A stretch of DNA of 38,988 nt, taken from contig JAQURL010000022.1 in NCBI GenBank assembly GCA_028715625.1, positions 1 to 38,988 of the forward strand, written 5' to 3'. Under the pieces are notes generated by a model. The model did not search any database and had not been told where the DNA came from. It saw nothing but the letters and a program-made list of their open reading frames with translations. This DNA is from Candidatus Margulisiibacteriota bacterium (GTDB lineage: Bacteria; Margulisbacteria; Riflemargulisbacteria; GWF2-35-9). Position numbers and translations under genes: made by a program. This document shows positions 15,001-20,791 of this stretch, one piece after another (position 1 is the stretch's first letter; each line of letters begins with the position of its first letter).

Positions 15001-18000
15001 ATCACCGGGATTATCTCAAGGAAGGTGAATATGCTTTTACTGTAAACATTCATGAGGAAACAATACCGCTGCTTACTACTCCGCAGGTATTTGTTAATCA
15101 TGGTGTTTCCATAGATAAAGTAACAGTAAGTTCGTGTGATGTTAATAATTTTGTTTGGGTTGGGACATTAAACATAAATGCGGACATGGCAGAAGGTTTA
15201 ATAACTTTGAGTGTTGGTATCAGTGATAATGCACAAAATTACAGGAGCGTTTTTAGAACAAATATTGTTGATAAGACAAAACCCCAACAGCCAGACTTTG
15301 AATTAAGCGATCCGGACACCTTTAGCCATGATTTTACTAACGAGTCCAGAATTAGAGTAAGTATAAATTTTGATGCAGATATATATGGCTGGTATATTAG
15401 CGATCAGATATCCAGCACTCCGGGGTTTATGGATGATGGCTGGCAGTTAACCAAACCAACGAATTTTGATATAAGTAGTAATGTTATTGGAACAAAGAAT
15501 ATCAGATTATGGGTTCAGGATAAAGCGGGCAATATCTCCGGTACTTCCACAAAAAGTATTTATTTTGATAATCTGGCGCCAACGGCAACAATTGAAGTGT
15601 CCAATTATCCTCTGGTAAAAGCAGGTGTAGTCCAGATTACTTTAAATATCAGCGAGCAGATAAATGCTGTAACTTTATCCTATACTTTATATGGTTTCGG
15701 TCAAACCCCTAAAGTTATAACTTTGAATCAAAAAGCAGAAGAACAATACACAGGGTCCTTTAATATTTCCAGTAATGACCCAAATGGTGAAGCGTTGTTT
15801 AAAGTTGATTTGGTTGACAGGGCAAATAACTATTCGAACCGGCTTGAAGGTAACATAATTTTTAGAGTGGATACAGTAACTCCTCAGGTAATTGTGAAAA
15901 CTTCACCCGAGTATTATTTAAATGAAACCATTCTACAACTGACAATTGATGTGTCGGAAATTATAAATACTACTCCATCAGTTTTATTGAAAGGTGATAG
16001 TGCAGTCGCGCTGAATCTGACAAAAAATAATTTATTACAGTGGACAGGCCAACAATTGATATCAGGTGTTTTTGGATATAACCGAGATGCATCAATGAGT
16101 ATTCTTGTAATTGATGACGCTGGCAACGCAACAACAAATATCAGAAATTTTGTTATAGATAAAACCTCTCCCGCAGTTACGATAAGTTCTATAGAGGATT
16201 ACCCTGATATAGGTATCGGCCAGCATAAAGTAACCGTAGATATTTCCGAGTGGACAGTTGATACTCCGGATTTACAAATGCAGGTAAAAGACGGTTCTTT
16301 TAAAACTGTAAACTTACTCAGATCAGCAGGAAATGCCTGGGTAGGTGACATTGTCATTCTTGGAGCATATCCTGAGGGCATTGCGACACTGCAATTGACC
16401 GTTAGGGATTTTGCTCAAAACGAAACCACTGTTCACTCAGGTATATTGACTTTTAATATTTTAATTTCAATGCCTGATCCTACTTTGGATATTTCAGATA
16501 AAACCAGCAATGATCATATATATACAAATGAAGCGATGATTTCTGTAAGTATTGGTAATGATACCAGAGCCATTAAATGGATGGTAAGTGAAGAACAAAG
16601 TTCCATGCCTTTATGGAATGCGACAGGATGGCAGGATTTGAGACCGGACAGTTATACATTAATTCCCGGTTCTGATGGTTTGAGGAAGGTATTTGTCTGG
16701 GTACAGGATGGCGCAAAAAATGTTAACAAACTGGCTGTTTCTAAAAATATTATTTTAGATACAGTATCACCAAATATTGTTATAGAACTTTCAAAAAAGG
16801 AATATGTAAACCAGGGTGATTTAAGACTGACATTATCTGTTTCAGAAGAAATTATCGGAACTCCGGAGCTGAAAATGGTTTACGCTGACGGGACGACTCT
16901 TAATGTAATATTGGCAAAAGGCAGCGGATGGACCTATACATCAGCGGTTATGATAGGTTCGGACGATCCGCAGGGCCTCACAAGAATTTTTGTAAGAGCG
17001 ACAGATAATGCATTGAATGTAGGCGCGGCATTGGTCGGAGATTCTTCATTTGTTCTTGATACAACGATAAATGTTCCGGTTAATTTCCAGTTATTTGACC
17101 AGGATAATCCGGCAAATTCAGACGAAACAAATGATTTAAGGGTAGGGGTCCGCTATGACAAGGATACAGATTATTTAGCCTGGATTATTGGGGAAGGCGA
17201 CAATATTATGAGCGACAGACCAACAATAACCGATAACAGATGGCAATATACAAAACCTCTTGAATATAACTTCAAGAATGTAAATGTTGAGGAGAAAAAA
17301 GTATATTTGTGGGTCAGAGATTTGGCCGGCAATATCAGCAGCGAAGCAGCTTCAGTTAATATTAACTATAATCCCCAATATCAGGATATTGTGGCATATG
17401 TAAGAATTGACCTTAACTCCATATATGTAAGCTATGGAGAATTGTTTATTACAACAAATATTAATGAAGCGAATATCGCCACGCCATCCACCTGGATAAT
17501 GATAAGCGGCAATAAGAGGATAACAATTAATTATGAAGCAAGAATTACAACCAACTATGAAACTATTTATTTAGCAAAGGCATCCATACCGGCAGATCAT
17601 TCCTGGGATGGAGAAGCAAATTTTGAATTGGTTGTTACAAAAGGAAATGGTACAGTATTGAATTTTACTAACAGCAATTATGTGAATATCGCGGGCGACA
17701 AGGATTTTGTAGTAGATACTGTTATAGCTTTGCCTACAGGTTTCCAGGTGCTGGACAAAGATTCCAGGTCTCCGGATAGAACCAATGATTTAATTGTCGA
17801 TGTTGCAATAGATGCAAATAATGACTATACAAACTGGATAATCGGAGAAGAATTCAGCCAGAAACCGGAAATTAATAATATAAGATGGAAAGATAAAAAG
17901 CCCGATGAGTATATGTTGAAAAATCTGCAGGCCGGAGTTAGAACGATTTATTTATGGGTCAAGGACAGAGCGGGCAATATCAGCAGTGAAAGTGTAAGAA

Positions 18001-20705
18001 CTCAAATAGAGTTTTCTCCTCAGGAGATTGATATGATCCAATACGCAAATGTTAAAACCAGCAAGGGGGTATTTATAATCCCCGGTCTTCTGGATATCAC
18101 AATAAACATAAAAGAGTTTAATACAAATGTACCGAAACTAGCATTGGTTTTAGCTAATGATAATGTGGTAAATATCACATTGAATTTTATTCAGACTGCC
18201 AATATTTATGGAACATTTTTTCATGCCACCATGAACATTCCTGATGATGAGAACTATGCCGGAGAAGCATATTTCCAGATGCAGGTCACCAGAAATGACA
18301 ATTCGTTATTCAAATCACAAACAAAAGAAGACGCGAAATCGATTCTCGCCGGTGACTCAGTTGTTAAAATTTATATTCCTGTAATTGGACTGGTTTCTTA
18401 CAATATTCTGGCAAATACAGTATTTATCGGAGAAGAAGATGTTCCTGTAATGGAAATTACCTTGAACAATACTACTGAGTTTTCAAGTATAGAGAGCGTA
18501 CAGATATTTTTAAGCGGCAATATATTTGATACGGACATAACCGCATTATATCTGGCCAGGGAAACATCCATAAATGGCAAAGAGAGTATAGTGCCTCTAA
18601 CCAGTAAAGCAGGAGTGAAAAACAAGATAGCCACCTTAAAATTTAACACATCTGAAATACCCGCTATAAATGGTTCCAGATATTTGCTATTGGTGAATGT
18701 TAACAAATATGCGGTTGTTGATAATCAATATCAAATAGTGATTGAGAAGGATGATTTGACTTTAGATGACTTAAGCAAAGTTAATCAAACAAATTTCCCG
18801 ATAATTTCAGATAAAATTGATATTATTAAACAGCACAACAGAGTTTTATATAAACATTTTTTTATACCTACTTCAAATGTGAGGCAGGGAGCAAATAATT
18901 GTATTTTATCCGACTTCAGCTTAAGGGTTATTGAAGGGAATTCATATTTATCAAATTTTACAATTAATAAAAGTCAAAATGCGCCTGACACTTTATTTTC
19001 CAATATTAAATTATTCAAAAAAAATAATGGGGTTAATAACTATGATTTAAAGTACGATGATATTGTCGCGGAAAATTTGAGCTTTACCAGTAATGTCTTA
19101 AATATATCATTTGCTCCGGTTAAGCTTCTGAATGAAGAGGAACAACATTTTTATCTGGTATCGGATTTAAATTATATTGCCGGGAATATCCCGACATTTG
19201 ATTTGATGATAGTAAGTACCGATTCGTTTTTACTCGACAATAACAGTATGATGCTGGATATAAATATTAATAATTCTAATGACACATTTAACTTACTGAC
19301 TTACATTCCCAGGATATCGACTTCCAGAAATATTGTTCTTGACGATGCTTTATTTGAAAATACCAGCAAAAATATAATTTTTCGGTTGGGATTATCCGCG
19401 GACCATAATCAGTTCCTGCTGACAGGATTAGTTATTACTACAGATTATCAGGGTTCATATATGAGCTCGGTATATATAGGGACCATCTGCTATAAGGACG
19501 GCACAACCTTAGATGTCTGCGAACAGCAAATTGTAAACGGAAGGAATACTTTGAATTTTATTCAAAATGTTACGGTTGATCCTGTGTCTTCTATAAACAT
19601 GGATGTATATCTAAGCCTGCATAATATTAATGATTCCAGCATCGAGTTAAAGGTTCAGGCCAGTTCTTTGATCGGCTCGGAAAGAATAATTGAGGGATTT
19701 ACATCCTTAAGTTTAAATAGAATAAACATAAGAAACGTGGATTATCCTCACAAAGCCAGAGTAATATTGGATAACCAATTTGTAAACAATATTAACAGTT
19801 TCAATGCATTAGTCACTTATATTTACGATGATAATATAAAAAACATCCTCTGCAGGATAACAGACATTGAAGAAAACAGGATCGCATTAAACTGGGTCAC
19901 AATGGATTATAAAGAAGGAAAAATTCAAAAAGATAATTATGGGCGCAACATAGAATTTGCGACAATGAATATAACCAGTATGCCTTTTAGACATGCCCAG
20001 AAGTACAAAATGGAAATTAAAGCGATAAATAATATAGGGAAAGAGAGTGAGATATATTCATGGGAAGCGCAGGCTGACCTCACACAGCCTGTATTTGTAA
20101 ATAAAGAATTATTGGTTAAACAGGAGCAAACTAATAATATAAAGAAGCATGTAATATTCTTCGGGCCGGTTGTAGAGGATGTTTCAGGCGTGGAAGCAGT
20201 TGAATTATGGTTCAGAACAGGTAAAAACCCTGAATGGAAATACGCGAAAATGGTTTCCGGAAATAACGACAGGGTGGAGATGAGCGACCTGTTAAATAAT
20301 ACTTCTTATTATTATCGTGTAAGGGCATTAAACGGAGCAAAACTGTATTCAGATTATTTTATCGCCAATAAACCTATAACAACAAGTTTACCGGGAGATC
20401 CATTAACGGAATTAACTAATTATCCGAATCCTTTTGACAGCAGAAAAATAAAGACTACTATAACTTATTTTCTGAATGCGGACATAAACATAAATATAAA
20501 AATATATAATTACTATGGGAAACTATTATATAGCGCAAACTATACTGCAGGACAGAACGGCGGCTGCCAGGGTTCAAATGAAGTTCAATGGGATGGTACG
20601 GACCAGGCTGGGAATAAAATGCCTATGGGCGGTTATCCTATGGTTATCTATGATTCCGAAACAAAAACAATTCTGGGCAAAAGAATAATCGGCGTTGTCC
20701 ATTAA
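1..20705 (+). CDS. Giant multi-repeat Ig-like surface protein, 5' end outside window
   Basis: The frame is open from the first base (the codons before the first ATG at 9 are sense), so the true start lies upstream and at least 6,900 residues are encoded. Four repeat zones are visible. Residues 1-620 hold five units of about 105 residues with the signature W-Y-x-H-I-R-A-V-D-x-x-G-N-W ... G-P-F-x-I-D. About 625-2235 holds around a dozen units with W-Q-x-D-x-x-P-Y-F-x-W-x-x-P-x-N. About 2335-6120 alternates a module with x-I-x-E-N ... K-P-x-x-Y ... Y-V-W-x-K-D-x-A-G-N-x-S and one with I-T-I-N-x-S-E ... T-P ... V-T-D-N-A-G-N. About 6125-6690 is not obviously repetitive. An FN3-like domain (about 6690-6795) and a FlgD-type Ig domain (about 6800-6898, NYPNPF and V-x-W-D-G-T-D) follow. 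Composition is rich in N, T, S and W and very poor in Cys. Such proteins are usually exported adhesin or surface-layer components; the exact role is unknown. No signal peptide can be judged because the N-terminus is missing. Confidence 0.9.
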   Translation, partial: PDMRCTYNSSSIPTKNWSNTDNVTVSWITQNNDIGSGLGGYASKWSAVTNDTVTVLEINIPSTNSSTTNMVGATGNWWLHLRAVDMVGNWGVTVDHIGPFLIDRISPDSVANLGGNYPTANWVSINIITASWTIAGQDSGGSGIASYSVLWDNNSNTEVDNIAELGGAVISTRSFALSNTNNWYFHIRAMDLAGNWSATVNHIGPFWIDNENPDTIPGYSTSNITTGNWTSVNQLVVTFSAASDQVSMIGGYSIVWDSNAGTLPDTVTENSVAQLSSSTINIGSTYNYWVHIRPVDKAGNGASSALNVGPFKTDIIPPLAPAYMNSSILTGNWRSTNNITVTWNAASDADGSGIQGYSFLWTTANSSTPDQIQENTAGQLSAATLNLTDDNWYLHIRAVDIMGNWANSSNVLHVGPFKLDVTTPGTVNNLISTLAQPTQWTSRNRVTINWTNCTDLSGVVSYCVLWDTTSQTLPANINLGTVLTTAGILADGKNHYFHIRAVDAAGNMSVTAAQIGPFYIDTVSPNQPADQGIHTWTTQNTVGNLTFIVVDNTGAADSSTSGVKYYYMHWSTQDTVGIVTSFNNTGQYTPSISYQQNGEYKLWVKVEDNAGNMTDWKKIYSYQYSLSAPDVPKNLKVYTQASGTEILSRNWQQDNMPYLTWEAPGSSFAPITTYNIYYEYGGQVILTASLVSSDLFYQFVNPLPNDLITLSVEAVDQTGQRGNKANYPFWVDLTVPLAPVVNAATANGGPSIMQNDWQQDRTPYFSWSTPNNTVAGIRCIKVSIDVSVPGVTNNTSALDVTTALSNGTHNFYVQAYSASGVTGNVATFTILMDDIHPTYPTVSAWNNSGKDKIVTYAVWQNDDTLYFEWKVPTNTFAPIVSYSYFISGNASGITDTPVFEMSSPLENGRHTLDVSAKSDSDVWGVTYSFKILIDDSMPVYKGNTIYGNYSNETTPTIDFNDFIEISPNFESGIDYYEVCLRYQNDATEVTFEAKVTTSQYKVPPGKIVFSNEGEYRLWVKAFDIAGNHTEWNTDFRPYGGSLDNGKTYVYRYEKTPPGAPEILQLKTISINGTTINQSEWQPDDDPWIQWKLNFRPPSGVRKYEVWLDTTKHAFDDAGLYEIEYAFTADSINNGRHTINIIAISEAGARSDTTNYSLFVDDSAPTISYQPNLNVAWTTNNSIATINFAGGRELDTPNESLITYNVIYWGTDINGVTTKSVTTLNEFKPDVSDITVSGTYYLRVKVVDNAGNGAWQTVMQYQWDDTTPDYPISFKAYKDSSKIYAITDNYWTSDRTPYFEWSTPNNTMAPIVSFNLYDDSGNSITVNSAFYQYGSALVAVTYNFFVRAKSASGLWGPTVSYRVFIDDRVPSAPISLVVSDNNNNIILSHNWQRMDLPKLSWIVPTNTIAPIDKVAVWYDAQAKTWQNITDQYNFGSVIPNGRHTINVQLRSSSDVLGITGSYSVWIDNVAPTTPNPTSNIGWTSRDTVGLITFGKSWESAVTGSGFAGYEFYWGTDDMGQTVVSVHISSVDNYYLPDILDTAGTYNLRVRVSDYAGNSTNWSTLFQYKFDNITPNQPSELYAWTSINKQTTINNESYQECKRPYFEWHTPVNAYSGIKRFEYKMDNGNWISTKNSSFLVTSDLSLDKHIFWVRAISSTDIVGDIATYGVWIDYTVPDSPRDLKVYSIKSGVNQEQYIVSQDEWWYQKQPYLEWTTPDNVPSDVSIVTYCIKLNGVTRSETTQTTYNFASALAASNIPYLIEVQAKYTIKWGSSVSLSYYIDDTKPNLPPVIFFTTKNGEQIVENGWYSVNKLYFEITSPNNGYSPIIDFKISKNTVGTNEHYYQQSITQSGFTYILTPNGQQVINIWAKSASLRNKDYYMGTAYVPNTINIYEYSVTKTFIVNVDIVTPNPIANLTVRTSVDGSLIPQNTWQTDNTPYLSWDLPINTVATIDTVRILIDNSITINLANTLSYQFSWGLDNARHTLNIQVRSESGLWSSPVYYSLYVDKTTPDYVEISKLKTDEYGTDILEKQWTNDNDPYFKWKAPDNTVAPIVTYHVWVSSPNTVNPYAVWKGWDINTSNLWLQATQNLLYDGQNTLNIEAISASGVTGNRLEIYIWADKSIPRSISRLTAYSDLGITLNLDRKWQIEDEPLFVWVAPTNSASGITGYRFAISSWDWFEIVTGNQAPGYKFGKGSLENGKQYALEIWPKSAAGIYGDPVTIDYWVDIVTPDITYTAVRNSVTTINTLPYIAISGNDTLRFDISVLPYHGTVNFIATPDAAINSKIPASVIKQDEYTFRYLFNSPWQSMLPGSATLDLRITNDAMVAETYADRRIIFDYAEPTINKLELLDRTTQTGNYTDERELIVNIDWDDNNKSAGFKGWYITENSIGSVKYDDVTWQSTLTEYTLTNNINGIKNIWVWLCDIAGWTVSRHTQIILDTKTPTINIDIDNTVTGSGRISVNVTAVSGISLTPDVWYIANGQSQKVNIIINSRNGAEYYGTFNVTSFSGDGTAQLYSRATSNVGNVGTAILGEETFMISTDLKVPSLSIYDVETGSTNITNLRVIGVRISEDEQARYWLIKENSTAPGTSDSLWSNSKPVRYTFQSEDNGVKSVYVWLKNANGAISGAGTATINYDKGSPYIQSIEVRGGSYQRTTTNITINVSEALLVTPQIWITINATKYDLVLGKIDNWTYISTININNGTEQGTAYFGARLTDNVGNTGTYIQENNGILIDTTTVNISVLKIRDRSTGSELYTNKLVVDLVIEGSDSVSGIRGWVVSENEGADMSNISWNEKPASYVLSRDIVETKNIYVWARDMAGNVSSRSAWIIYDNAVPGVIISINPVVVTGAGGVTVSVEDISGVNTPDVWYIANGHNEIVNIRVNSRNGIEYYGTFNVTSFTGDGTANCGIRVTDNAGNILDVSNYKAFMISTDLKVPSVSIYDVETGSTNITNLRVIGVRISEDEQARYWLIKENNNAPAVSDSLWSSSKPVRYTFQSEDNGVKSVYVWLRNANGAISGAGTVTINYDDVKPYVSLVDIFNSPYVNSGNKVITINLSEAQTVTPEFWVSINAIKQYLVLKRADNQTFTTNILVTSGIEGRIEFGVKMTDNANNIGDMVAQGRYVTVDVTVPAISLLKLQDKDSSSQTWSNERGVDIEISGSDASGIVGWITTENAALIPTWGSIYWGDKPISYMLNSGQGTHNVYVWAKDRALNTVSAGAWIIYDGLEPSVNVEMDKDPAGVGTGEVKITLNVSDVESGIASTPDLWVKPNGRTHIRIELTGRYGNSFSGSWNITTYTGDGTAEYEVYISDNARNISNRVKSITYTGNLYANSFMISTNVKKATMNIYDLDTLDGTWTNDQVIGVRIGNDEQATGWLLSEDDSIRPVSSDSSWVGSRPVRYTFKNQVNELKTLYLWTKNIIGNVSEQPVIATINYDDVKPYVSLVDIFNSPYVNSGNKVITINLSEAQTVTPEFWVSINAIKQYLVLKRADNQTFTTNILVTSGIEGRIEFGVKMTDNANNIGDMVAQGRYITVDATKPAISLFRLTDTTTESQLYTNRTTIRADIQATDTTGVNFWIITENMGFNAVWNDAAWQNDKYTSYQMNNSQGTHNLTLWVMDKALNIVTGSSSIILDNLEPSISVAINYNPVLTINNMGQVILITMNITQIASGINITPNLYLNVYQKQPLRLTINNRVNDSFTAILTINEYTGNGPAYFSADATDNATNISHIVRNLFYQGATLTNNLIFQVNLRRPTFNLFDLDTYSTEYTNDSVLGISYNYDVRAISWLINETTTVKPETDDPLWQSYLPSYFILKNNENRLHTVYLWTKDIEGNINNTPAIATINYDNIYPYAEDIQLERGNYIKACVSRITVNISEEVNVTPDLSLIFGGSSRTVTIDYFNKSVLSGLFKVSDGENGKATINLIITDNVLNVTRIIPAGLTRTITFDTVNPPLPTMNVWSTGINRPENITGFSNVLTLNVAVRKNIDYFKYFIQENVNTPDEFALGWIDEPNSYVLMDETQGTRSIYLWIKDRAGNISNYVSVNIVYDTFVPTGEIAIVSDKPSRNMTNTLRNNLSITRNSATYFIVTENSVFRPPVLADNWSSVKPTEYTFGQGEGEKTLYLWLMDNAGNINTQNIFDSITYDKTTPNVSISTSRTGWVSTGNIYITINISEGVITTPQLSYTAAGVPHNIGILGSVSSRDQYYAVLLITDNFQNGILTFNIIVTDDAGNVRNIFNSGPATINIDTIMPDITTLYAYDNQHPSRHDLTNDWPFNISWNISELTIGGYFITDNSELAGKDISNWTGSKPTTYTPTRQYQGEYTFYGWVKDYANNISARKIVAISYDSLAPTATIIMIPPDNGSVYLIGEYIGFTININENIASYHVYVNNFYEGTTYEVPHATTKNPRLLVGTFNTFDLGTNGTYYFQLYVEDEIGNNGIIGNVYGNDPNLSGDNGFDVGSTIDTFRFKIIDKDGDHNANPERYTNATDVWIEIWGASTATSYNVTDNLTFKPDISEIKQALGEYHGVQRRYDYELKPIPGGQEQEVALNTWITDGNEVNGVTKSYSIILDRKTPQLTLDINNQIPRISAGSHNLTLNINEYISEAPDLSIKFSDGSTSVITMNPAGFSDANGYYDAWGGVLDVNSNTPRGTATFSVTVYDKAGNITHIINSSSRSTYNISVIPNPSFNLSDRDGLAMPGYTNENNISINITLAAFAEKCIITENLLYYPTYTDSFWKSMTPMPTTCNLDGPDGYKTVIFWVKDNEENINTGFVTSGITLDTTPPTLNISLADSSCGIGIHNISLSMNEQVQATPCVSYRVISDSVAVTRFVTFYESLNNEKKIWKGNFYIGNVDFNEVITFNGAVTDNAGNIGNVIYGFPTFSINTKIQNPTIFYIYDTDTSSNMFVNDFVVGVHIEGDGNAAYWMISDIQSTKPTYNALEWSAVKPSRYTMKNVVNENKKLYLWVRDAYRNVNDGVVSTSIFYDDTLPLPVIEFNHRDYLKEGEYAFTVNIHEETIPLLTTPQVFVNHGVSIDKVTVSSCDVNNFVWVGTLNINADMAEGLITLSVGISDNAQNYRSVFRTNIVDKTKPQQPDFELSDPDTFSHDFTNESRIRVSINFDADIYGWYISDQISSTPGFMDDGWQLTKPTNFDISSNVIGTKNIRLWVQDKAGNISGTSTKSIYFDNLAPTATIEVSNYPLVKAGVVQITLNISEQINAVTLSYTLYGFGQTPKVITLNQKAEEQYTGSFNISSNDPNGEALFKVDLVDRANNYSNRLEGNIIFRVDTVTPQVIVKTSPEYYLNETILQLTIDVSEIINTTPSVLLKGDSAVALNLTKNNLLQWTGQQLISGVFGYNRDASMSILVIDDAGNATTNIRNFVIDKTSPAVTISSIEDYPDIGIGQHKVTVDISEWTVDTPDLQMQVKDGSFKTVNLLRSAGNAWVGDIVILGAYPEGIATLQLTVRDFAQNETTVHSGILTFNILISMPDPTLDISDKTSNDHIYTNEAMISVSIGNDTRAIKWMVSEEQSSMPLWNATGWQDLRPDSYTLIPGSDGLRKVFVWVQDGAKNVNKLAVSKNIILDTVSPNIVIELSKKEYVNQGDLRLTLSVSEEIIGTPELKMVYADGTTLNVILAKGSGWTYTSAVMIGSDDPQGLTRIFVRATDNALNVGAALVGDSSFVLDTTINVPVNFQLFDQDNPANSDETNDLRVGVRYDKDTDYLAWIIGEGDNIMSDRPTITDNRWQYTKPLEYNFKNVNVEEKKVYLWVRDLAGNISSEAASVNINYNPQYQDIVAYVRIDLNSIYVSYGELFITTNINEANIATPSTWIMISGNKRITINYEARITTNYETIYLAKASIPADHSWDGEANFELVVTKGNGTVLNFTNSNYVNIAGDKDFVVDTVIALPTGFQVLDKDSRSPDRTNDLIVDVAIDANNDYTNWIIGEEFSQKPEINNIRWKDKKPDEYMLKNLQAGVRTIYLWVKDRAGNISSESVRTQIEFSPQEIDMIQYANVKTSKGVFIIPGLLDITINIKEFNTNVPKLALVLANDNVVNITLNFIQTANIYGTFFHATMNIPDDENYAGEAYFQMQVTRNDNSLFKSQTKEDAKSILAGDSVVKIYIPVIGLVSYNILANTVFIGEEDVPVMEITLNNTTEFSSIESVQIFLSGNIFDTDITALYLARETSINGKESIVPLTSKAGVKNKIATLKFNTSEIPAINGSRYLLLVNVNKYAVVDNQYQIVIEKDDLTLDDLSKVNQTNFPIISDKIDIIKQHNRVLYKHFFIPTSNVRQGANNCILSDFSLRVIEGNSYLSNFTINKSQNAPDTLFSNIKLFKKNNGVNNYDLKYDDIVAENLSFTSNVLNISFAPVKLLNEEEQHFYLVSDLNYIAGNIPTFDLMIVSTDSFLLDNNSMMLDININNSNDTFNLLTYIPRISTSRNIVLDDALFENTSKNIIFRLGLSADHNQFLLTGLVITTDYQGSYMSSVYIGTICYKDGTTLDVCEQQIVNGRNTLNFIQNVTVDPVSSINMDVYLSLHNINDSSIELKVQASSLIGSERIIEGFTSLSLNRINIRNVDYPHKARVILDNQFVNNINSFNALVTYIYDDNIKNILCRITDIEENRIALNWVTMDYKEGKIQKDNYGRNIEFATMNITSMPFRHAQKYKMEIKAINNIGKESEIYSWEAQADLTQPVFVNKELLVKQEQTNNIKKHVIFFGPVVEDVSGVEAVELWFRTGKNPEWKYAKMVSGNNDRVEMSDLLNNTSYYYRVRALNGAKLYSDYFIANKPITTSLPGDPLTELTNYPNPFDSRKIKTTITYFLNADININIKIYNYYGKLLYSANYTAGQNGGCQGSNEVQWDGTDQAGNKMPMGGYPMVIYDSETKTILGKRIIGVVH
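7606..7910 (+). repeat. Intragenic repeat A, copy 1
   Basis: This 305-bp stretch matches 8785-9089 at an offset of exactly 1179 bp (393 codons), at roughly 90 percent identity by eye. It encodes the module with Y-D-V-E-T-G-S-T-N-I-T-N-L-R-V and D-E-Q-A-R-Y-W-L-I-K-E-N. Similarity extends weakly upstream to about 7420 (against about 8602), with a 3-bp difference in offset. Confidence 0.9.
8785..9089 (+). repeat. Intragenic repeat A, copy 2
   Basis: Second copy of the segment at 7606-7910, in frame and in the same orientation. Differences cluster in the codons after K-E-N, where the two copies read differently (S-T-A-P-G-T-S against N-N-A-P-A-V-S). It runs directly into repeat B copy 1, so A and B are adjacent modules of one larger duplicated unit. 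Confidence 0.9.
9074..9385 (+). repeat. Intragenic repeat B, copy 1 (near identical)
   Basis: This 312-bp stretch matches 10298-10609 at an offset of 1224 bp (408 codons). I count only four mismatches, of which three leave the protein unchanged and one changes V to I. It encodes the module with S-L-V-D-I-F-N-S-P-Y-V-N-S-G-N-K. Identity this high inside an otherwise diverged array indicates recent duplication or gene conversion. Confidence 0.95.
10298..10609 (+). repeat. Intragenic repeat B, copy 2 (near identical)
   Basis: Second copy of 9074-9385. Beyond its right boundary the sequence returns to ordinary divergence from other modules and to the lower-GC composition of the rest of the gene. 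Confidence 0.95.
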
Positions 20706-20791
20706 TTCAAAACATAATCTGCAATTGAAAAAGATAATAATCGATATATTAATGATTATAACTCTATCATGAAGGAAGATGGCCGCAAATT

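Noticed and set aside
1-18370. The regular repeats could suggest a CRISPR or satellite array
   Set aside because: The period is about 300 bp, similarity is at protein level and in frame, and there are no short identical repeats with unique spacers.
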